Shown: positions 60,894 to 64,000 of the stretch, piece after piece
How positions within the stretch are numbered: the stretch's first letter is position 1
Layout of the letters: each line of letters starts with the position of its first letter
Assembly: GCF_029223485.1 (NCBI RefSeq)
Contig: NZ_JARHTP010000019.1
Coordinates: forward strand, 62,001 to 126,000
Direction: 5' to 3'
Source: Streptomyces coacervatus
GTDB taxonomy: Bacteria; Actinomycetota; Actinomycetes; Streptomycetales; Streptomycetaceae
DNA length: 64,000 nt
The notes under the pieces: generated by a model
The model's input: only the letters and a program-made list of their open reading frames with translations
Told to the model about the DNA's origin: nothing
Database searches by the model: none
Position numbers and translations under genes: made by a program

Positions 60894-62281
60894 TTCCCCT
60901 CCCCGTACAGCCAGTCCTTCCAGATCTCGTCGAAGTCCTCGTCCGGTGCCTTCTTCTCGACGTACGCCGTGAAGTCGTCGGTGTCGGCGTTCCCGTAGCG
61001 GTGGGCGGCGGCCCAGCCCTGGATGATGTCGTAGAAGGTGTCGTCGCCGACCTTCTGCCGGATCTTGTGCAGGACCATCGCGCCGCGTTCGTAGACGGGA
61101 CTGTCGGAGATGTGCGCCGCACTGCTCGGCTTCGCCGGCGGGTAGGCCCAGATGCCGTTGTCGCCGTTCTTGTAGCGGGATTCGAAGGTCTGCTGGCAGG
61201 TGTCGCCGCCGTGATCCTCGGCCCACAGCCACTCCGCGTACGTCGCGAAGCCCTCGTTGAGCCACATGTCCCGCCAGGTCTTCGGCGTGACGGAGTCGCC
61301 GTACCACTGGTGGGCGAGTTCGTGGACGAGAGTCCCGGTGTCGGGGGCGCCGGGGAAGACCGGCCGGTTCTGGGTCTCCAGGGCGTACCCGGCGTCGTCC
61401 GGGCGGTCGACGATCGCTCCGGTGGAGGAGAAGGGGTACGGCCCGAAGTTGATCTCCTCCCACTCGATGATCTCGGGGATCTTCGCGAGCACCTTCCGGC
61501 TCGCCTTCGCCTGGGTCGGGTCCACGGCGACGTACACGGGCAGGTGCTTGCTGCCGATCGTGTACCGGCTGATGTCGTAGTGGCCGACGGCGACCGTGGC
61601 GAGGTAGCTCGCCATCGGCCGGTCGGTGTGCCAGGTGAAGGTCGTACGGCCCCCGCTGCTCGACTCGCCCGTCAACTCCCCGTTGGACACGGCCTGCAGG
61701 CCCTTGGGAACGGTGACGGTCATGTCGTACGACGCCTTGTCCGAGGGGTGGTTGTTGCCGGGGAACCACGCCATGGAGCCGGTGGGTTCGCCGAGCCCGA
61801 GCGCGCCGTCGGCGGTGCGCAGCCAGCCCTCCTCGGAGCCGTCGGGGTCGGTGATGGTCACGGGGGTGCCGGAGTAGCGGACGGTGACGCGGAAGGTCTC
61901 GTCGGCGGCGAGGTCGTCGTGCGGGCGGACGGTGAGCTCCTGCCCGGTGCGGTTGAAGCGGGCGCGTCTGCCCTCGACGGTGACCTCGTGGACGTCCAGC
62001 CCCTTGAGGTCGAGGTCGAAGGCGGAGAGGTCCTGGGTGGCGCGGGCGGTGATGGTCGCGGTGCCGGTGAGGCGGTGTCCGCCGGCGGGGTCGTAGGCGA
62101 GGTTCAGGTCGTAGTGGCTGACGTCGTATCCGCCGTTGCCCGCCTTGGGGAAGTACGGGTCGCGCAGGCCCGGGCCGCCCGGTGTGCCGTGGACACCGCC
62201 GCTGCACGCGCTCAGGGCGAGTGCGAGGGGAACCGCGAGGGCGCGGAGGACTGTGGGGACAGTGGGTACGGGTCTGGGCAC
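60878..62281 (-). CDS. M1-family aminopeptidase, lipoprotein
   Basis: A 467-residue exported zinc peptidase. Signal peptide with lipobox ALSAC (lipidated Cys about 26). The zinc motif is VHELAHQWYGDSV (about 317-329) with the third ligand Glu in WLNEGFATYAEW, and the exopeptidase motif is GYALETQNRPVF in place of GAMEN, as in the actinobacterial subgroup. It would trim peptides outside the membrane. GTG 62281 gives the signal peptide; a longer frame upstream lacks coding features. Confidence 0.93.
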   Translation of the reverse strand: MPRPVPTVPTVLRALAVPLALALSACSGGVHGTPGGPGLRDPYFPKAGNGGYDVSHYDLNLAYDPAGGHRLTGTATITARATQDLSAFDLDLKGLDVHEVTVEGRRARFNRTGQELTVRPHDDLAADETFRVTVRYSGTPVTITDPDGSEEGWLRTADGALGLGEPTGSMAWFPGNNHPSDKASYDMTVTVPKGLQAVSNGELTGESSSGGRTTFTWHTDRPMASYLATVAVGHYDISRYTIGSKHLPVYVAVDPTQAKASRKVLAKIPEIIEWEEINFGPYPFSSTGAIVDRPDDAGYALETQNRPVFPGAPDTGTLVHELAHQWYGDSVTPKTWRDMWLNEGFATYAEWLWAEDHGGDTCQQTFESRYKNGDNGIWAYPPAKPSSAAHISDSPVYERGAMVLHKIRQKVGDDTFYDIIQGWAAAHRYGNADTDDFTAYVEKKAPDEDFDEIWKDWLYGEGKPDHP

Positions 62282-62318
62282 GCCGGTGATCCTATGGCGG
62301 CGTGACACCATCTCGTAC

Positions 62319-62819
62319 GTGCTCGACATCGGCTATGCCCTCTCCAACCGTTTCCCGGACCCGCCGCAGACGGACTACCGCCGCGCGGACGTCCACGCCC
62401 TGCGGCACGACCTGTTCTGCGGGGACGTCTATCTCGCCGACACCAAGGCGGACCGGGAGCTGTCCACAGCCTGGGGATGGGTGCCGGTGCTCGACTTCGC
62501 CTGGGCGCTGTGCGACATCGTGGAGCACATCGACCGCGACCCCGCGGGCTCCCGCGCCTCCCGCCCCCAGCACGCCGAGCTCGACTTCACCGAGTCGACC
62601 GACCGCATGCTCTTCGAGCGCCGCTTCGGGTGGGTGGATGTGGAGGCCGACTGGATGCCCGCCAAGGAGCCGCCGCTCACCTTCTCCCACAGTGAACTGC
62701 GGCGCGAGGCGCGGGACTTTCTGCACGACCTGATTGCCGACCTGGTCGACCTGCATGAGTCTCTGGGCGAGAACCCGGCGATCTGGACGTTGCAGGCGCG
62801 GTTTCCCAGGGTTCCGTGA
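62319..62819 (+). CDS. Hypothetical protein
   Basis: A 166-residue acidic soluble protein. LDFAWALCDIVEHIDRDP and WMPAKEPPLTFSHSELRREARDFLHDLIADLVDLHE suggest a mixed alpha/beta fold with a long C-terminal helix. It has no recognised domain to me. GTG 62319 is chosen; GTG 62286 would add 11 residues. It is divergent from the M1 peptidase by only 37 bp. Confidence 0.75.
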   Translation: MLDIGYALSNRFPDPPQTDYRRADVHALRHDLFCGDVYLADTKADRELSTAWGWVPVLDFAWALCDIVEHIDRDPAGSRASRPQHAELDFTESTDRMLFERRFGWVDVEADWMPAKEPPLTFSHSELRREARDFLHDLIADLVDLHESLGENPAIWTLQARFPRVP

Positions 62820-62836
62820 GTCCCGGTGGCCGTCTG

Positions 62837-62908
62837 CTGGGGGCTGCCGCCCTCAGACCCCCGCTGTCGGCCTGAACGGCCTCGTCCTCAAACGCCGGAC
62901 GGGCTGAA
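62837..62908. repeat. Interspersed repeat family B
   Basis: CTGGGGGCTGCCGCCCTCAG through CTCAAACGCCGGACGGGCTG, between the convergent hypothetical and pentapeptide-repeat genes, where it may act as a terminator. Confidence 0.8.
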
Positions 62909-62940
62909 AGACCAAGCCCCGGCCGGCACCGAAAAACCCC

Positions 62941-63636
62941 TCACCCCTCCACCCGAATCCCCATCTCCGCAGCCAACACCGGTGCCAGATCCACCAGTTG
63001 CGCCGGACTGATCACCGCACCCGCCAGCCGGTCCACCCCGCGCGCGATTCCCAGCTCGGCCGCCGCTCTCAGGTCCACGTCCTTCAGGACCGCCGCAGTG
63101 AGATCCGCCTCCTTCAGGACGCAGTCCACGAACTCCACGCGCTCCAGCCGGGCGCCCCCGAAGTCCGGCTCCACCAGCACACAGCTCTCGAAGACGACGT
63201 CCTTGAGTCTTGCCGCGCGCAGGTTCAGGTAGTCGATCTTGCCGCCGCGGACGACCACTCTTTCCAGGACCGCGCCGTGCAGCTGCGCCCCGCCGAGGCG
63301 GGCGTCGACCACCTCGACGTCGCGCAGGGTGGCTTCGGCCAGGTCCGTGCCGACCCCGCGCAGCCCCGTCAGGACCGAGTCGAGCACCCGGGCATGCTGC
63401 AGCCGCGTCTCGTCCAGCGCGCACCCCGTCAGCGCGCAGTCCATGAAACGGGCGCCCCCGCCGTCCTGCCCGGCGAAGTCCGCCTCCCGGAACTCCAGCC
63501 CGTCGTAGTCCCCGTCCGGCTCCAACTCCCCGCCCGCGAACTGCTCCAGCGGAGGCAGCCGCACCTCCGGCCGCCGCGCCCCCTTCACCGCCGTACCACC
63601 GGAACCGCCCATCCCGCCCGCCTCTCTCCTCGCCAT
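62941..63636 (-). CDS. Pentapeptide-repeat protein
   Basis: A 231-residue right-handed beta-helix protein. Residues about 35-195 show the A(D/N)LxX periodicity: READFAGQDGGGARF, TDLAEATLRDVEV, ARLGGAQLHGAVL, RAARLKDVVFESC, ARLERVEFVDCVLKEADLTAAVL. Such proteins can mimic DNA (some protect gyrase from quinolones), but many have unknown roles. The last 35 residues (ISPAQLVDLAPVLAAEMGI) are a helical tail. Confidence 0.9.
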   Translation of the reverse strand: MARREAGGMGGSGGTAVKGARRPEVRLPPLEQFAGGELEPDGDYDGLEFREADFAGQDGGGARFMDCALTGCALDETRLQHARVLDSVLTGLRGVGTDLAEATLRDVEVVDARLGGAQLHGAVLERVVVRGGKIDYLNLRAARLKDVVFESCVLVEPDFGGARLERVEFVDCVLKEADLTAAVLKDVDLRAAAELGIARGVDRLAGAVISPAQLVDLAPVLAAEMGIRVEG

Positions 63637-63807
63637 GCCCCCATGGTGCCTCCCGCCACTGACAATCAGCCTGACCAGCCAAAACGCGCTCCCATGTCAC
63701 ATTCGGGCGCCGAAATCAGTCGTACTCACAGAAAGGCGACCCCGGCCCAGGACCCAGGCCCACCCAAGGCCCCAGGCCCGGCCAAGGAACCAAGGGAGAC
63801 CCGACCC

Positions 63808-64000
63808 ATGCACCGCATCACCGTCATCGGCGGCGGATTCGCCGGACTGACCGCGGCCGTCACCGCCGCCGAGGCCGGCGCGAAGGTGACCGTGTTCGAA
63901 GCCCACCACACCCTCGGCGGGCGAGCGCGGACCGCGGAGGGCCCGTACCGGACGAACGACGGACCGCACGCCCTCTACAACGGCGGCCCGCACTGGACCT
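63808..64000 (+). CDS. FAD-dependent oxidoreductase (3' end outside window)
   Basis: Only 64 residues are seen. They begin HRITVIGGGFAGLTAAVTAA, the GxGxxG dinucleotide loop, and continue VTVFEAHHTLGGRARTAEG, the second FAD motif of phytoene desaturase/monoamine-oxidase-type flavoproteins. ATG 63808 follows AAGGGAGA. The exact enzyme class cannot be decided from the fragment. Confidence 0.88.
   Translation, partial: MHRITVIGGGFAGLTAAVTAAEAGAKVTVFEAHHTLGGRARTAEGPYRTNDGPHALYNGGPHWT

Overview
The window is high-GC chromosomal DNA from a Streptomyces. The evidence is strong third-position GC bias, many GTG starts, and characteristic genes: the futalosine menaquinone genes mqnB/mqnD, a dual-CIRCE groEL, DasR-type operators, mycothiol-dependent isomerase relatives, an XRE-DUF5753/DUF397 pair, and cdgB. 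Gene order matches, from memory and unchecked, the S. coelicolor region around SCO4277-SCO4332, so most of it is core chromosome. I see no tRNA, rRNA, CRISPR, phage or insertion sequence.

Layout. 1-9 kb: a truncated Hsp90/sacsin-like ATPase, a DUF3027 protein, an MFS exporter, a DUF2771 lipoprotein, mqnB-mqnD (late menaquinone pathway), a long cold-shock protein, a HAD phosphatase and a HAAS-domain membrane protein. 9-18 kb: a membrane-tethered PstS-like protein, a two-gene XPB unit (large Helicase_C_3/WYL protein plus XPB helicase) and a HelR/HelD-type RNA polymerase motor. 18-25 kb: cutC, mycothiol-enzyme relatives (one fused to a GNAT domain), an HD hydrolase, and a divergent RpiR regulator next to murQ. 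25-28.5 kb: a small accessory block holding XRE-DUF5753, DUF397, an HTH/zinc-ribbon gene behind a strong leader hairpin, a Uma2 nuclease-like gene and a CxxC protein. 28.5-33 kb: an esterase/phosphoesterase/GNAT operon and an Old Yellow Enzyme.

33-37.5 kb: groEL under two tandem CIRCE elements, a cspA-like gene, and thrC with a MoaD/ThiS-like gene. thrC is preceded by a clear SAM-I (S-box) riboswitch. 37.6-41.4 kb: gpgS, otsA, otsB (glucosylglycerate and trehalose solutes) and a DUF3263 gene. 41.4-46 kb: an amino-sugar unit with a sugar-binding lipoprotein divergent from nagK-nagA across two DasR (dre)-like sites, then a PfkB kinase. 46-51.6 kb: a CBM protein, cdgB (GAF-PAS-GGDEF), a flavin reductase, a GNAT, a SigJ-type ECF sigma factor behind a perfect 12-bp inverted repeat, and arfB. 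51.7-64 kb: terD, a secreted trypsin with five C-terminal repeats, an anchored surface protein, a DrrAB-like exporter with a DUF4097 protein divergent from a composite HTH/MarR regulator, secreted M4 and M1 metallopeptidases, a pentapeptide-repeat protein and a truncated FAD oxidoreductase.

Two GC-rich interspersed repeat families run through the window. They contribute stop codons to otsB and to the HAAS-domain gene, and in one place they encode about 14 residues near the N-terminus of NagA. The most notable observations are the SAM riboswitch on thrC, the two CIRCE elements, the repeat captured by nagA, the hairpin-led accessory block, and the sigma-factor inverted repeat.
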